A stretch of DNA of 64,000 bases, from positions 1-64,000 of the forward strand of contig NZ_MTAZ01000016.1 of assembly GCF_002150785.1 (NCBI RefSeq), given 5' to 3'. Below are positions 42,156 through 51,850 of the stretch, one piece after another (position 1 is the first letter of the stretch; each line of letters starts with the position of its first letter). Source of the stretch: Arenibacter amylolyticus (lineage in GTDB: Bacteria > Bacteroidota > Bacteroidia > Flavobacteriales > Flavobacteriaceae). The position numbers and the translations under genes were made by a program. The notes under the pieces were generated by a model. The model ran no database searches. It saw only the letters and a program-made list of their open reading frames with translations, and was not told the DNA's origin.

Positions 42156-42826
42156 GACTTCTTCTTGGTCTTTAGAATAAAATCTTTTAAGTAATAGGGT
42201 TCAAAGTAGGCGACATTCTCAAAATCGCCTACTTTGAACTTTTTATAGGAGAGTTCTCCCATTTGCTGTGCTGTTGGCAAGGCAGTTTCAAAAGTAAAGT
42301 TAGGATGATCTAAGAGTTCCTTACATTTTTCTGCCCCATCCCCGATGAGCAGCACCGGCCCTTGTTCTGCATACTCCATAAAATGGCCTTCCTCTATAAT
42401 CTCGGCCATGGTTTCCCTTAGTTGTTCTCCTTGCGTATTAAAAATGGCCGAATACACTTCCATCCTTCTTGCATCTAAAACAGGAATAATATACTTATAG
42501 GTATTGGGGGTGGCTTGCTTGGCCAAGCTCTCTAGCGTAGCAACCGATATTAAGGGGAGATCCAATGAAAAACACAATCCCTTGGCCGCAGACACTCCTA
42601 TTCGCAATCCGGTATAGGAACCAGGGCCTTTACTTACGGCAATGGCCGAAAGGTCATTAAAAGACAAGGAAGCCTCTTGCAAAGCTTCCTGTATAAAAAC
42701 ATGTAGTTTTTCTGAATGTGAGTAATTAGGGCTATTATCCTCTTTTAAAAGGATCTGCTTTCCGTTTTTGGCAATACTCACCGAACAATTGGTGGTTGCC
42801 GTTTCCAAGTTTAATAGTATCGCCAT
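42152..42826 (-). CDS. tsaB: tRNA threonylcarbamoyladenosine biosynthesis protein TsaB
   Basis: A 224-residue cytosolic ASKHA-fold protein that dimerises with TsaD to make t6A on tRNA. Motifs: LLNLETATTNCSVSI at the N-terminus, SHSEKLHVFIQEAL, and SKGPGSYTGLRIGVSAAKGL, the hallmark of TsaB. Length and start are normal for the family. It is last on the strand of the efflux operon, 18 bp after the TolC gene, and may be transcribed from it in part, though no functional link is known. Confidence 0.92.
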   Translation of the reverse strand: MAILLNLETATTNCSVSIAKNGKQILLKEDNSPNYSHSEKLHVFIQEALQEASLSFNDLSAIAVSKGPGSYTGLRIGVSAAKGLCFSLDLPLISVATLESLAKQATPNTYKYIIPVLDARRMEVYSAIFNTQGEQLRETMAEIIEEGHFMEYAEQGPVLLIGDGAEKCKELLDHPNFTFETALPTAQQMGELSYKKFKVGDFENVAYFEPYYLKDFILKTKKKS

Positions 42827-42844
42827 ATAGGCTACAAATATAAC

Positions 42845-44185
42845 TTAATCTAAAACTATTGGCAGACCAAAATAAAATTCGAGCACTTTTAATCTAAAAA
42901 TATAATCGTATTTGGTACGGATAAGCTCTGCTTCCGCATTATCTACACGGGATTGCGCCTGACTATAGTCGAAGGAGTTCATTAAACCCACATTAAATCG
43001 GTCTCTAGAGTATTCGTATGCCAACAGCCTTGCTTCCAGTGTTTTTTCTGCTGCCTCGTACGCCTTGGCATAACTGGTTACATCTACATAAGCCTGATTG
43101 ATATTTGTCTCCAGATCCAATTTATTTTGCTTGTGCTGCAACTTAGACCGCTCTACGTTGATTTTGGCTCGCTGCACCGCATTTCTGGTGCTAAAGCCGT
43201 TAAACACGGGGATATTCAATTGCAAGCCATATGAAATTCCATCGGTTAGATACAACTGATCTGCAAAGGGAATTCGCTCTCCTGTAGCCGGATTTCTAAA
43301 TTCACTGGAATACTGTGTCCCATAATTAAAAAAGGCTCCCAAAGTAGGGTAAACGGCCCCCTTGGCTATTTGCAGGTCCTTTATCGCCAAGTCTACATTG
43401 GACAAGGAGAATTTAATATCATTCCTAAAGGTAAGCGCTTTTTCAAAAATAGATTTCGGGGAATTGTCTAAGATCGTTGCGGGGGGAATATCAAATTCCT
43501 CTTCTACGATATCAAAATTCTCATAATCGGTTATCTGTAAAAGCTGAGCCAAATTTATCCGGGAAAGCAAAACACTATTTCCCATGTTTACTATTTGCTG
43601 TTCCTGATTGGCCAAGGTGGCTTCAATTTCCAACAAATCACCATTTGGGACCACCCCGGCATTCACCAACTCTTTGGTTTTATCCAAATCCTGAGTGGTA
43701 ACGGCATATTGTGCACGGAGTACTTTTAATGTCTCTTTATTAGACAGTATCTGGAGGTAGGCATTGGCTACGGCCAGCATAATATCGTCCTTCAAATTGT
43801 CTAAGCGATATTGATTGGCCAAGGCATTTAGCTTAGCCCTATTTAATCTATGCATGTTCCTAAGCCCGTCAAAAATTGTAACGGACGAACCAAATCCGCC
43901 CGAAGCGGTGGTGATGGTTCCGGTTACCTGCTGGTTTCTAGATTGGTCCAGAACCAAGCCCGAATTGCCAGAAATCCTTGCATTCATATTGAAGGTAGGC
44001 AACATAGCGCCAATGGCATCGGACCTATCTATCATAGCATTGTCCAAGTCCAGTTCGTACTGTTCTATTGTTAAATTGTGGTCTACGGCATAACGAACAC
44101 ATTCTTCCAAAGTCCACTTCTTCCCTTGGGCCGTGATGGTCGCAAAACTGAAAAGAAATATTCCTATAATACCATTAATTCTCAT
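42845..44185 (-). CDS. TolC-family outer-membrane efflux protein
   Basis: A 446-residue TolC-type outer-membrane channel. Signal peptide ends ITAQG; two repeats of outer-membrane factor helices follow (WTLEECVRYAVDHNLTIEQYELDLDNAMIDRSDAIGAMLPTFN; later KAYEAAEKTLEARLLAYEYSRDRFNVGLMNSFDYSQAQSR). It forms the exit duct for the pump encoded upstream on the same strand. The segment ends with YGLPIVLD. Identification is secure; substrate is not. Confidence 0.93.
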   Translation of the reverse strand: MRINGIIGIFLFSFATITAQGKKWTLEECVRYAVDHNLTIEQYELDLDNAMIDRSDAIGAMLPTFNMNARISGNSGLVLDQSRNQQVTGTITTASGGFGSSVTIFDGLRNMHRLNRAKLNALANQYRLDNLKDDIMLAVANAYLQILSNKETLKVLRAQYAVTTQDLDKTKELVNAGVVPNGDLLEIEATLANQEQQIVNMGNSVLLSRINLAQLLQITDYENFDIVEEEFDIPPATILDNSPKSIFEKALTFRNDIKFSLSNVDLAIKDLQIAKGAVYPTLGAFFNYGTQYSSEFRNPATGERIPFADQLYLTDGISYGLQLNIPVFNGFSTRNAVQRAKINVERSKLQHKQNKLDLETNINQAYVDVTSYAKAYEAAEKTLEARLLAYEYSRDRFNVGLMNSFDYSQAQSRVDNAEAELIRTKYDYIFRLKVLEFYFGLPIVLD

Positions 44186-44221
44186 CTATATCCTGTTTTT
44201 TTTATTGATAATGTCATTGGT

Positions 44222-45361
44222 TTATTCGGCCTCTTCCTCGTCTTCCGTTCCTATTTTAATTGGCTCTGTTTTATTCCATACCTTCACCTTATCATTTTCC
44301 GTAATTCCCGATAGGATCTCTACATTTACCCCATCCGAGATTCCAATTTCCACATCCCTTCTTTCAAACTTCTGTTCTTCCACGGGCCCCGTGGCAATCT
44401 CTACATAAGGCTTGTCGGTTTTTTTATCGAACTGCAATAGCGCTTCTGGGATGGCCAGCACATTCTCTTTCCTTTCTAGCACCAAAGAGGCATTGGCACT
44501 ATAACCTGCACGTATTAGGAATTCGTCTTCAATGGTAACATCCCCTTCTATCTTAAACTGTACAGCACCTGATTCTTCCAATCCCTTAGGCGCTATAAAC
44601 CTAAGCTTGGCATCGAAGGTTTTATCATTAATGGCCCCCAAGCTTATTTCCAATGGCATCCCCAGTTCCAATTTACCGACTTCTCCTTCATCTACTTTTC
44701 CTTCAAAGATCATTACACTCAGATCTGCGATGGTAGCAATGGTGGTTCCTTCATTAAAGTTATTACTCTGTATTACCTGATCCCCTTTTTTCACGGGAAT
44801 CTCCAAGACTGTTCCAGAGACGGTAGCCCTAATATTGGTGTTTGCCAGCGAAGATCCTCCAGCAGACCCCACTCGTATTATCTGATAGTCCGATCGCGCG
44901 TTTTCTAGTTCTAACACCGCCTGGTCATAGCGTAGCTTTTGGGTATCATAATCCTGACTAGAAATCACTCCTTTTTCAAACAAGGTTTTATTTCTATCGT
45001 ACTCAGATTTCACATTATTCAAGGCTATTTCTGCATTCCTAACCCTTCCTTTCGCTTGGTTAAGGGACTGCTCATTGGGAACCACCTTAATTTTAGCTAT
45101 AAGATCGCCCGCATTTACCTTAGCACCTTCCTTTAGGAATATTTCATCGATTATCCCTGAAATCTGAGGTTTAATCTCTACTTCGTCTTCGGGAATAACC
45201 TTTCCTGTGGCTACGGTTTTCTTCTCAATATCGGTAGTGATGGGGGCTTTTACCTCGTAGGATATGGCAGATTTGCTGTTGGACTTAATAAAGAAAGCTG
45301 CAGCCCAGAGCGCTCCAAGCACCAAAACACCTATTAGCACATATTTTACTATCTTATTCAT
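44222..45361 (-). CDS. MacA-type periplasmic adaptor (membrane fusion protein)
   Basis: A 379-residue adaptor of the HlyD/MacA type with an N-terminal membrane anchor (residues 7-27). Parts in order: beta-barrel start (ATGKVIPEDEVEIKPQISGIIDEIFLKEGAKVNAGDLIAKIKV), lipoyl-like hairpin, a coiled-coil hairpin (NAEIALNNVKSEYDRNKTLFEKGVISSQDYDTQKLRYDQ), then the beta-barrel and membrane-proximal domains. It bridges the two permeases to TolC. The C-terminus is unusually acidic (EDEEEAE). Confidence 0.93.
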   Translation of the reverse strand: MNKIVKYVLIGVLVLGALWAAAFFIKSNSKSAISYEVKAPITTDIEKKTVATGKVIPEDEVEIKPQISGIIDEIFLKEGAKVNAGDLIAKIKVVPNEQSLNQAKGRVRNAEIALNNVKSEYDRNKTLFEKGVISSQDYDTQKLRYDQAVLELENARSDYQIIRVGSAGGSSLANTNIRATVSGTVLEIPVKKGDQVIQSNNFNEGTTIATIADLSVMIFEGKVDEGEVGKLELGMPLEISLGAINDKTFDAKLRFIAPKGLEESGAVQFKIEGDVTIEDEFLIRAGYSANASLVLERKENVLAIPEALLQFDKKTDKPYVEIATGPVEEQKFERRDVEIGISDGVNVEILSGITENDKVKVWNKTEPIKIGTEDEEEAE

Positions 45362-45393
45362 TTCAGTATCTATTTATTTAGAATTGGTTATGT

Positions 45394-46656
45394 TTATTCT
45401 TCTCTTAATGCGTCTATTGGTTTAATACTGACCGCCCGCTGCGCAGGAATCAGCCCTATTAGGGTTCCCAGAACCACCATAATGGCCAAGGCGCCTAAAA
45501 TATAGGGAATGGGAACAGTAGGGTTGGAATAGGGAAAATCTAGATCTTCCGTGGCGTTGTTGATTATACTAAGCACACCTGCCCCTAGAATAATACCCAT
45601 GATCCCAGCAATCATTGTTAGAAACACGGATTCCAAAATTATCTGGGCACGTACTTCTCGGGGGGTTGCTCCTAAGGCCCTACGCACCCCAATCTCCTTG
45701 GTACGTTCTTTTACGGAGATCAACAAGATATTACCAATCCCGATCACCCCTGCCAAAATAGTGGCAATCCCCACTACTAAAGACAAGAAGGTAAGCCCTT
45801 GGGCAAAACCACTGATTCTATTAAACACCTCTCCAATATTAAAGGAACCAAAGGCTCTTTCATCATCTGGATTTACTCTATGTATTCTTTTCAAATGTGC
45901 TTTTACACTCTCTTCTACCTTTAGCACATCGGCATCATTATAAGCGGCGATAGAAAACCAGCCCACGTCGTTTCCGGTGTTGTATAATTTTCTATAGGTG
46001 GTAAAGGGGATAAAAATATCACCATCATTATCGAAACCTCCTCCTTGGGAAAACTTATGTACTCCCACTACTTGGAAGTATACATTGTCTATCCTGATAA
46101 ACTTCCCTATAGGCGACTCGCCTTTTTCGAACAATTCTTTTTCGGTACGCTCCCCAATAACACAAACCTTTCTCGCTTTTTCTATATCTGCATCATTGAT
46201 AAACCTGCCGTTGTCATAAATTTTCTTGGTGGTAATTTTGGTGAAAACGGGAAAGTCGCCGTATACGTTATAACTACCAAACTTCTGTCCTCTTACTATG
46301 GTCCCTGGCGCGTCTCCAAATACACCCCTTACGTTTCTGGGAGCAATGTATTCTATCTCGGGAATCCTATTTTTTAGCTGGGTCGCATCTTCCAACTTTA
46401 ATTGAATGGGCCTGCCAGTTTTAAAGCCTTCATAGGGCATACTAGTACTTTGCGCCCAAACAAACATACTGTTCTTGGCAACACTTTTAAAGATCTCTTC
46501 AAAGCCATTATCCATCCCCTTTGCGGCACCGGATAGGGCAATGTAAATAAAGATACCCCACAACACCCCAATTACGGTAATTATGGTTCTGGTCCTATTT
46601 TTTCCAATAGAACCAAAAATCTCCTGCCATGTATTTCGGTCAAATAAAAATCGCAT
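45394..46656 (-). CDS. MacB-type ABC transporter permease
   Basis: A 420-residue permease with an N-terminal membrane helix, a large periplasmic MacB_PCD domain (~40-250) and an FtsX-type C-terminal half with three more helices (FLSLVVGIATILAGVIGIGNILLISVKERTKEIGVRRALGATPREV). No ATPase domain is fused; ATP is supplied by the separate ATPase gene. Together with the neighbouring permease it probably forms the heterodimeric membrane part of the pump. Two-base gap to the second permease. Confidence 0.93.
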   Translation of the reverse strand: MRFLFDRNTWQEIFGSIGKNRTRTIITVIGVLWGIFIYIALSGAAKGMDNGFEEIFKSVAKNSMFVWAQSTSMPYEGFKTGRPIQLKLEDATQLKNRIPEIEYIAPRNVRGVFGDAPGTIVRGQKFGSYNVYGDFPVFTKITTKKIYDNGRFINDADIEKARKVCVIGERTEKELFEKGESPIGKFIRIDNVYFQVVGVHKFSQGGGFDNDGDIFIPFTTYRKLYNTGNDVGWFSIAAYNDADVLKVEESVKAHLKRIHRVNPDDERAFGSFNIGEVFNRISGFAQGLTFLSLVVGIATILAGVIGIGNILLISVKERTKEIGVRRALGATPREVRAQIILESVFLTMIAGIMGIILGAGVLSIINNATEDLDFPYSNPTVPIPYILGALAIMVVLGTLIGLIPAQRAVSIKPIDALREE

Positions 46657-46657
46657 A

Positions 46658-47887
46658 TTATTCGTCTCTTAGGGCTATGATTGGTTTAATTTCGGCGGCT
46701 CTCTTTGCTGGAATATAACCCGCAATGGCCCCAAACACAATTAAAAGTATGGTAGCACTGATGGCCAATGTTAAGTCTATATAGGGATTGGTGATAAAGT
46801 AATCTTCCAGTTCATCTCCCATGGAGTTTAGAATGGCTATGCCAATAACCATCCCCACAAATCCAGAAATAGTGGTTATAAAAACGGACTCTAATAAAAT
46901 GGAACTGATTACCGACTTAGGGGTGGCCCCCAGGGCTTTTCTAATTCCCAATTCCTTGGTGCGTTCTTTTACCACAAACACCATGATATTACTAATCCCA
47001 ATTATCCCGGCTATAATGGTCCCAAAGGCTACAAAAGCAACTATAATTTGGAGCACCCTTGCAAATTGCTGGTTTTGCTTTAATTGATCGGCGACGTTTC
47101 TTATAAAAAATCCGTTTTGATCCTCAGGACTAATATGTTTTTTCTCCCTTAGCAACCTATCCAAACTTTTGTCTAGCGCCATGGCACCTACATACCCGAT
47201 CTCTGGTTTAAATCCCACGATAATCTGATTGATCTTATCCGTGTTTTTCTCTATAAGCTGCCTGGTGGTATAGGGTAAATAAATTAAACGCTCCTCATTA
47301 TCGCCTCCTTCATCTTGGAAGACGCCTATAACTTTAAAGGCTATCCCTCCCACATCTAGGTATTCTCCAACGGCATTTTTACTACCAAACAAGTCTTGTT
47401 CTACCAACCTACCAATCACCACGTATTTCGTCCTATTTATTATATCCTGCTCGTTTAAATAACGCCCCTTCATCATAATGGTCTTTTCCGCATACTGATG
47501 TGCAGGGGCTACCGCACGGGTAGTGTAATTATTGGACTCGTTTTTATATTTAACCAGGGCGCTTCGGGTGATTCTAGGAGTGGTATACTCCACAAACATG
47601 GCGAGGTTTTTTTCTATATCCTCCAAGTCCGAGTTATCAAATTCAATGGTTCTATTGGATTTATACCCTTTATAAGGAACGGAGGTACGACCAGGAAACA
47701 CAAACAGCACGTTGGTGGCATCGTCCCCAAAAAAATCATCAAAAGTATTGATAAGGCCGTTACCCATACCAAAGAGAACCACAAAAATGAGGATACCCAG
47801 GGATACCGTAAAGCCTGACAGGAATGTACGAAGCTTATTCTTTTGAATAGTATCGAATATCTCCTTCCAATTATCCCTACTGAACAT
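46658..47887 (-). CDS. MacB-type ABC transporter permease (paralogue)
   Basis: A 409-residue permease with the same layout: first helix, MacB_PCD periplasmic domain, FtsX-type half with IMVFVVKERTKELGIRKALGATPKSV. It overlaps the ATPase gene by 11 bases at its start and precedes the second permease by 1 base. It differs enough from its paralogue to suggest an old gene duplication leading to a heterodimer rather than a homodimer. Confidence 0.92.
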   Translation of the reverse strand: MFSRDNWKEIFDTIQKNKLRTFLSGFTVSLGILIFVVLFGMGNGLINTFDDFFGDDATNVLFVFPGRTSVPYKGYKSNRTIEFDNSDLEDIEKNLAMFVEYTTPRITRSALVKYKNESNNYTTRAVAPAHQYAEKTIMMKGRYLNEQDIINRTKYVVIGRLVEQDLFGSKNAVGEYLDVGGIAFKVIGVFQDEGGDNEERLIYLPYTTRQLIEKNTDKINQIIVGFKPEIGYVGAMALDKSLDRLLREKKHISPEDQNGFFIRNVADQLKQNQQFARVLQIIVAFVAFGTIIAGIIGISNIMVFVVKERTKELGIRKALGATPKSVISSILLESVFITTISGFVGMVIGIAILNSMGDELEDYFITNPYIDLTLAISATILLIVFGAIAGYIPAKRAAEIKPIIALRDE

Positions 47888-48581
47888 ATGAAGAAGCTCT
47901 TACTTGATTAATTTTTTCATCCTCTATGATAACCCCGTCCTTTAAATGTACTATTCTCTTACACATCTTGGCAATGTCTGGCTCATGGGTTACAATGAGG
48001 ATGGTATTACCGGCATCGTTAATTTTCTGAATTAGATCCATCACCTCATAAGAGGTTTTACTGTCCAAGGCTCCTGTAGGCTCATCGGCCAACAATACCT
48101 TAGGTTCTGCTGCCATAGCCCTAGCGATGGCAACCCGCTGTTTTTGCCCTCCAGACAATTCACTGGGAAGATGTCCTGCCCATTCTTTTAGCCCTACCTG
48201 CTCCAGGTATTTTAATGCCTTTATTTCTCGTTCCTTTCTACCCACTTTTTGGTAGTACAAGGGGAGCGCTACATTCTCTGCCGCAGTTTTATAATTAATA
48301 AGGTTGAAGGACTGGAAAACAAACCCCAAGAACTTATTTCTATATTGCGCTGCCTTAGTTTCATTCATATCTTTAATAGGCACTCCATCTAGCGTGTACG
48401 TCCCCTCATCCAAGACATCTAACATCCCCAAAATATTGAGAAGGGTAGATTTTCCGGAACCCGAAGACCCCATAATAGCTACCAACTCCCCATCATCTAC
48501 GGTAAAATTGATTCCTTTTAAGACGTGAAGGGAATTGTTCCCCATCTTATAAGATTTATGAAGGTCTTTTATTTCTATCAT
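47877..48581 (-). CDS. MacB/LolD-type ABC transporter ATPase
   Basis: A 234-residue ATPase. Motifs: Walker A GSSGSGKST near residue 40, Q-loop in VFQSFNL, signature LSGGQ near 142, Walker B VLLADEPTGALD near 165, and H-loop in VTHEP. Powers the two permeases and the adaptor encoded downstream on the same strand. First gene of the operon, so the promoter lies in the 570 bp stretch upstream. Confidence 0.95.
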   Translation of the reverse strand: MIEIKDLHKSYKMGNNSLHVLKGINFTVDDGELVAIMGSSGSGKSTLLNILGMLDVLDEGTYTLDGVPIKDMNETKAAQYRNKFLGFVFQSFNLINYKTAAENVALPLYYQKVGRKEREIKALKYLEQVGLKEWAGHLPSELSGGQKQRVAIARAMAAEPKVLLADEPTGALDSKTSYEVMDLIQKINDAGNTILIVTHEPDIAKMCKRIVHLKDGVIIEDEKINQVRASSYVQ

Positions 48582-49153
48582 GTTATTATTGAATTAGCAG
48601 GTTTTAGCAGCTTATACAGGTATAGGACTATTCCTTCTTAATTTTGTTACAGTTTTATTTGACAAAACTTTTAATCAAAACAAAAAACCCTGATAATCAG
48701 CATAATATATTTAGTGAAAATATTTAATCAGATGGCTATTCCTATTTACCATGTACTATAAAGCATTACCGCTGGAGCTACTCCTTTAAGACAAGCTTTT
48801 AAGGAAAGACGCCATATTACGAATAAACCCGCGGGAATAGTACGATGGATGAAATAGGAACAAGAACGTTCTACGCTGTAAAATACAAATAAAACCTATA
48901 TACCAAGCTCTAATTCAGGAACTTTCCTTTCGCAAAAGGGGAGTAAAAGAAATAGCACTATAAAAGCGCAAGGGAGATGAGTAAAAAGCATCAAAGAAGT
49001 TGGCATTCATCGCCAAACGAAGCCGTAGATAAATATAAAATGGCAAACGGAACGCCCAGGAGGCTCTAGGTAAGCAGCCATCCGACAAGAAAGGAAGTTT
49101 TAAAAAGAGGAAAGGCATGCCTTCCCCATTCGGGAAGTATTTGGTGTTCTGGA
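48582..49153. other. 570 bp gene-free region upstream of the efflux operon
   Basis: No supported gene. AT-rich promoter-like DNA lies at 48582-48720 just before the ATPase gene. The right half is richer in G/C and holds a 67-codon minus-strand frame (48915-49118) with arginine/leucine-rich, non-protein-like composition. No tRNA or known RNA was recognised. The region separates the efflux operon from the oxidase assembly genes. Confidence 0.55.
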
Positions 49154-49414
49154 CTAAGATTTCATTTTTCTATAGACAAAAAAGAAAACCCCAGCCACTA
49201 ATATATAAGGCACGGCCATTAAATAAACTATCCCATTATTAATACCCTCAGCTACCGCGTTATTATCTCCCGTCTGTAATACCGCCCTACACATGGCACA
49301 TTGTGCCGATGCCGACTGCGGGAACAACATCACCAATAAAAAAAGGGACCCCAAAAGGTATTTTACCCTGGTTCTAGCCACTTTATTAAACAGTACATTA
49401 GTATTAGCTTCCAT
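49154..49414 (-). CDS. small membrane protein of the oxidase cluster, unknown function
   Basis: An 86-residue protein with two membrane helices: one at ~18-38 ending in SASAQ, the second at ~63-82, and a CAMC motif in the middle of the exported loop. The N-terminus suggests a signal anchor. Found at the end of a haem-copper oxidase operon; the cysteine pair might bind copper or haem, but this is inference. It overlaps DUF420 by 11 bases and is last in the operon. Confidence 0.72.
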   Translation of the reverse strand: MEANTNVLFNKVARTRVKYLLGSLFLLVMLFPQSASAQCAMCRAVLQTGDNNAVAEGINNGIVYLMAVPYILVAGVFFFVYRKMKS

Positions 49415-49937
49415 AATAAGGAGATATCATTAAATAAACCACTACGCCACTCACTGCTACATACAACCAAATTGGAAAGGTAATCTTAGCGAGTTTCCTA
49501 TGCGCTTCAAATTGCTTTAAATATGCTTTTGCAAAGGTACGCAACACCAAAGGAACAATTACAATAGACAGGAGGATATGTGTAATAAGAATAAAATAGT
49601 ACACATACCTAATATTGCCTTCTCCTCCAAAGGTAGTAGAGTCTGCCGTCATGTGATACGCCACATACATAATTAAAAATGCCAATGACAACCCAATGCA
49701 AGCTGTCATTAGTTTTTGGTGCAGGCCTAACTTCCCTTGCTTTACCGCAATAACGGCCACCACTAATAAAACTGCTGTTAGCGCATTGGTAGAAGCATAT
49801 ATGGGCGGCAAGAACATTAAGGGCTCCACATTGGGCAATTTAACCCCAAAAAGCAGGGCAACTACCAGCGGAATCACCACAGAAACCACATTGATAAGCT
49901 TATTAAATTTCTTCTCCTTAGCTAAATTAACTTCCAT
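49404..49937 (-). CDS. DUF420 membrane protein
   Basis: A 177-residue integral membrane protein with five helices and the conserved histidine pattern of the DUF420/CtaG-like family (LHQKLMTACIGLSLAFLIMYVAYH; HILLSIVIVPLVL; HRKLAKITFPIWLYVAVSG). DUF420 genes are regularly found in caa3-type oxidase operons, and a role in assembly has been suggested. Starts directly after the Sco stop (1 bp apart). Confidence 0.92.
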   Translation of the reverse strand: MEVNLAKEKKFNKLINVVSVVIPLVVALLFGVKLPNVEPLMFLPPIYASTNALTAVLLVVAVIAVKQGKLGLHQKLMTACIGLSLAFLIMYVAYHMTADSTTFGGEGNIRYVYYFILITHILLSIVIVPLVLRTFAKAYLKQFEAHRKLAKITFPIWLYVAVSGVVVYLMISPYYGS

Positions 49938-50666
49938 CTACTCTTGCAATAGTTTTTTAATGTCTTCTTTTAGGATAGAGATCTGCTCCTCCTCACCGTG
50001 GTCATTTACGCCTTCGGCCTCTGTAATAGCCCCTCTGTAGTAAATAATGGGATTTCCAAACTTATCCATTCTAGAACGGATGTATCCGTTTTTATCGATT
50101 AGCGCAAACAATCCGGCGTGTTCAAAGCCACCAGGAGCATCGGGCATATGGGCTGCAAAAATATTAAACCCATTATTGGCCAACTCATAGATATCTTTCA
50201 TGTCGCCGGTTAAAAAGTGCCAATCCATATTGGTAACCGCGTATCTTTCGGCATAGGTTTTGAGCACTTCTGGCGTATCATTTTCTGGGTCAATGGTAAA
50301 GGAAGCCACACCAAAGTTGTCAAAATCCTTGAACTCATCTTGCAACTCCACTAAATTCCTATTCATTATAGGGCAGATAGTAGGACAGGAGGTAAAGAAA
50401 AACTCCACCAAATAAACCTTACCATCATAATCCCTATTGGTAATCATGAGGCTATCCTGATTAACGAAGGCAAATTCAGGAACTTTTCGCTTCTTCCCAT
50501 TTATTTCCACAAAGGCCAAGGGTTCGTTATCACCCTTTAAATTCATTCTACCACTTTTAACTACGGTACCCTCTTGAAAGCGATTAATGATTCGCGGAAT
50601 AAAAATGATTCCAAACACCAAAACCACCAAGGAGACCCACACATAGGTATACTTATTTTTTTGCAT
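49938..50666 (-). CDS. Sco1/SenC-family copper chaperone
   Basis: A 242-residue membrane-anchored thioredoxin-fold protein of the Sco family that inserts copper into the CuA site of cytochrome oxidase. The copper motif TSCPTICP and the late histidine in EHAGLFAL are present. N-terminal anchor ~residues 8-25, then a linker, then the thioredoxin domain (~65-220). The stop touches the following DUF420 start and the ATG overlaps the upstream Sco-like gene by one base, showing tight coupling. Confidence 0.93.
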   Translation of the reverse strand: MQKNKYTYVWVSLVVLVFGIIFIPRIINRFQEGTVVKSGRMNLKGDNEPLAFVEINGKKRKVPEFAFVNQDSLMITNRDYDGKVYLVEFFFTSCPTICPIMNRNLVELQDEFKDFDNFGVASFTIDPENDTPEVLKTYAERYAVTNMDWHFLTGDMKDIYELANNGFNIFAAHMPDAPGGFEHAGLFALIDKNGYIRSRMDKFGNPIIYYRGAITEAEGVNDHGEEEQISILKEDIKKLLQE

Positions 50667-51298
50667 TATTTCTCTCTATTGGAATTATTCTTCTTCAAGG
50701 CCATACGGTATTCGGCCAGAATTATTTTTACATCGTCTACCATCTTATTATTAAGCTCGGCTACCTCTAAGGCATTAAACCCGAATTTAACCCCTTCGTC
50801 CTCATCGTCATCTCTTCCTCTTAGTCTACGCTCTTTATCTATAATAAACACATAGGGCGTCCCCAAATCCTCCCCCAGGGTTAAATTGCTTTCTAGACTG
50901 TTAAATTGCTTTTTGATTTCCTCATCCTCCCCAAAAACAAAATGCCATTTGGAGGCGTCTGCCAATTGGTTCAATTCCTTTTTCAGGGATTCTACCGCTT
51001 CCTCGGTGCCTTTAGGCATTACCATCACAAACTGAAAATCATTGAATTCATAAAAGCGCTTATAAATTTTCTGATTCAGATTGAAGGCTTGTGCCTGCTG
51101 GTATTGGATATTCTTACCTAAAAAACCCAAAATGGTAATCTTTCCATCAAGGGATACGGCATCCTGACCGAAGTCTACTTCGGCGACCTCCTCGGTCAAC
51201 TGGGTTAACCTACCAAAGTTGGTAACTCCTGAAGCAAAAAAAAGATAAATTAGGATAGGTAGCACAAAGAGGACAACTAAGACAAATGTTTTTTTCAT
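50666..51298 (-). CDS. Sco-like thioredoxin-fold protein lacking the copper cysteines
   Basis: A 210-residue membrane-anchored protein (anchor ~3-22, MKKTFVLVVLFVLPILIYLFFAS) with a thioredoxin-like fold: ITILGFLG, MVMPKGTE, YVFIIDKERRLRGR. The position of the Sco CxxxC reads FLGKNI, with no cysteine, and no histidine ligand is obvious, so copper binding is unlikely. It may hold or shield Sco during assembly. Start chosen at the ATG of MKKTFVLV (51296-51298); the frame extends 16 codons upstream. Overlaps Sco by one base. Confidence 0.75.
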   Translation of the reverse strand: MKKTFVLVVLFVLPILIYLFFASGVTNFGRLTQLTEEVAEVDFGQDAVSLDGKITILGFLGKNIQYQQAQAFNLNQKIYKRFYEFNDFQFVMVMPKGTEEAVESLKKELNQLADASKWHFVFGEDEEIKKQFNSLESNLTLGEDLGTPYVFIIDKERRLRGRDDDEDEGVKFGFNALEVAELNNKMVDDVKIILAEYRMALKKNNSNREK

Positions 51299-51370
51299 CT
51301 GAAAAATATTAGCAGGGCCATCTTGTAAAAAGAAGGGTTGGCCCATTCCCTGTAGGGGCCGTACAAAAAT

Positions 51371-51400
51371 AAAAAAGACGGTTGTTAAACCGTCTTTTTA
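51371..51400 (-). terminator. terminator after the oxidase subunit IV gene
   Basis: GACGGTT-gtta-AACCGTC, flanked by A5 on the left and T5 on the right, so it can act on both strands. It separates the subunit genes from the Sco-like/Sco/DUF420 group. Confidence 0.85.
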
Positions 51401-51415
51401 GTTGTTAATTATTCG

Positions 51416-51799
51416 TTAGAAGTTCCAAGCTATAAAGCCCTCCTTTAAAACGTTATGGACGTAATCTGCCTCGAATAATAATATAAATACCATATAGGAT
51501 ATTAGAAACACCCCAGTCCAGACAATAATCCTTCTAAGGGAGGTTTTCTCGTCCCTAAGGTGCATAAAATCCCATGCAATATAATAGGCCTTCACTATGG
51601 TTAGGATTATGAAAATCCAGTTTAGCCACTTCATTCCAAGGAAATGGCTATGCACCAAAACCTCTGGTTTAATAATCCCCAATATCACCTCTACCGCAGT
51701 AACAAGGGTAAGAAGGATTAATACCCCCCATATTTTATGAACGTTGCTCTTAAACTTCCAGTACCCTCTAAAAATTGCAAGCTTTTGATCTTCTGCCAT
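51416..51799 (-). CDS. cytochrome c oxidase subunit IV family protein
   Basis: A 127-residue inner-membrane protein with three helices (~21-42, ~58-78, ~92-112), of the COX4_pro/CyoD type (VHKIWGVLILLTLVTAVEVILG; AYYIAWDFMHLRDE). It is the small stabilising subunit of caa3-type oxidase. It follows the two subunit III genes on the same strand and is followed by a strong terminator. Confidence 0.9.
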   Translation of the reverse strand: MAEDQKLAIFRGYWKFKSNVHKIWGVLILLTLVTAVEVILGIIKPEVLVHSHFLGMKWLNWIFIILTIVKAYYIAWDFMHLRDEKTSLRRIIVWTGVFLISYMVFILLFEADYVHNVLKEGFIAWNF

Positions 51800-51850
51800 T
51801 GTAAATATATTTTTTTAAGTCTTATGACAATTATAATTTTATCCGATTAT

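Noticed and set aside
48915-49118. 67-codon minus-strand frame
   Set aside because: Non-protein-like composition in an intergenic stretch with no family match recognised.
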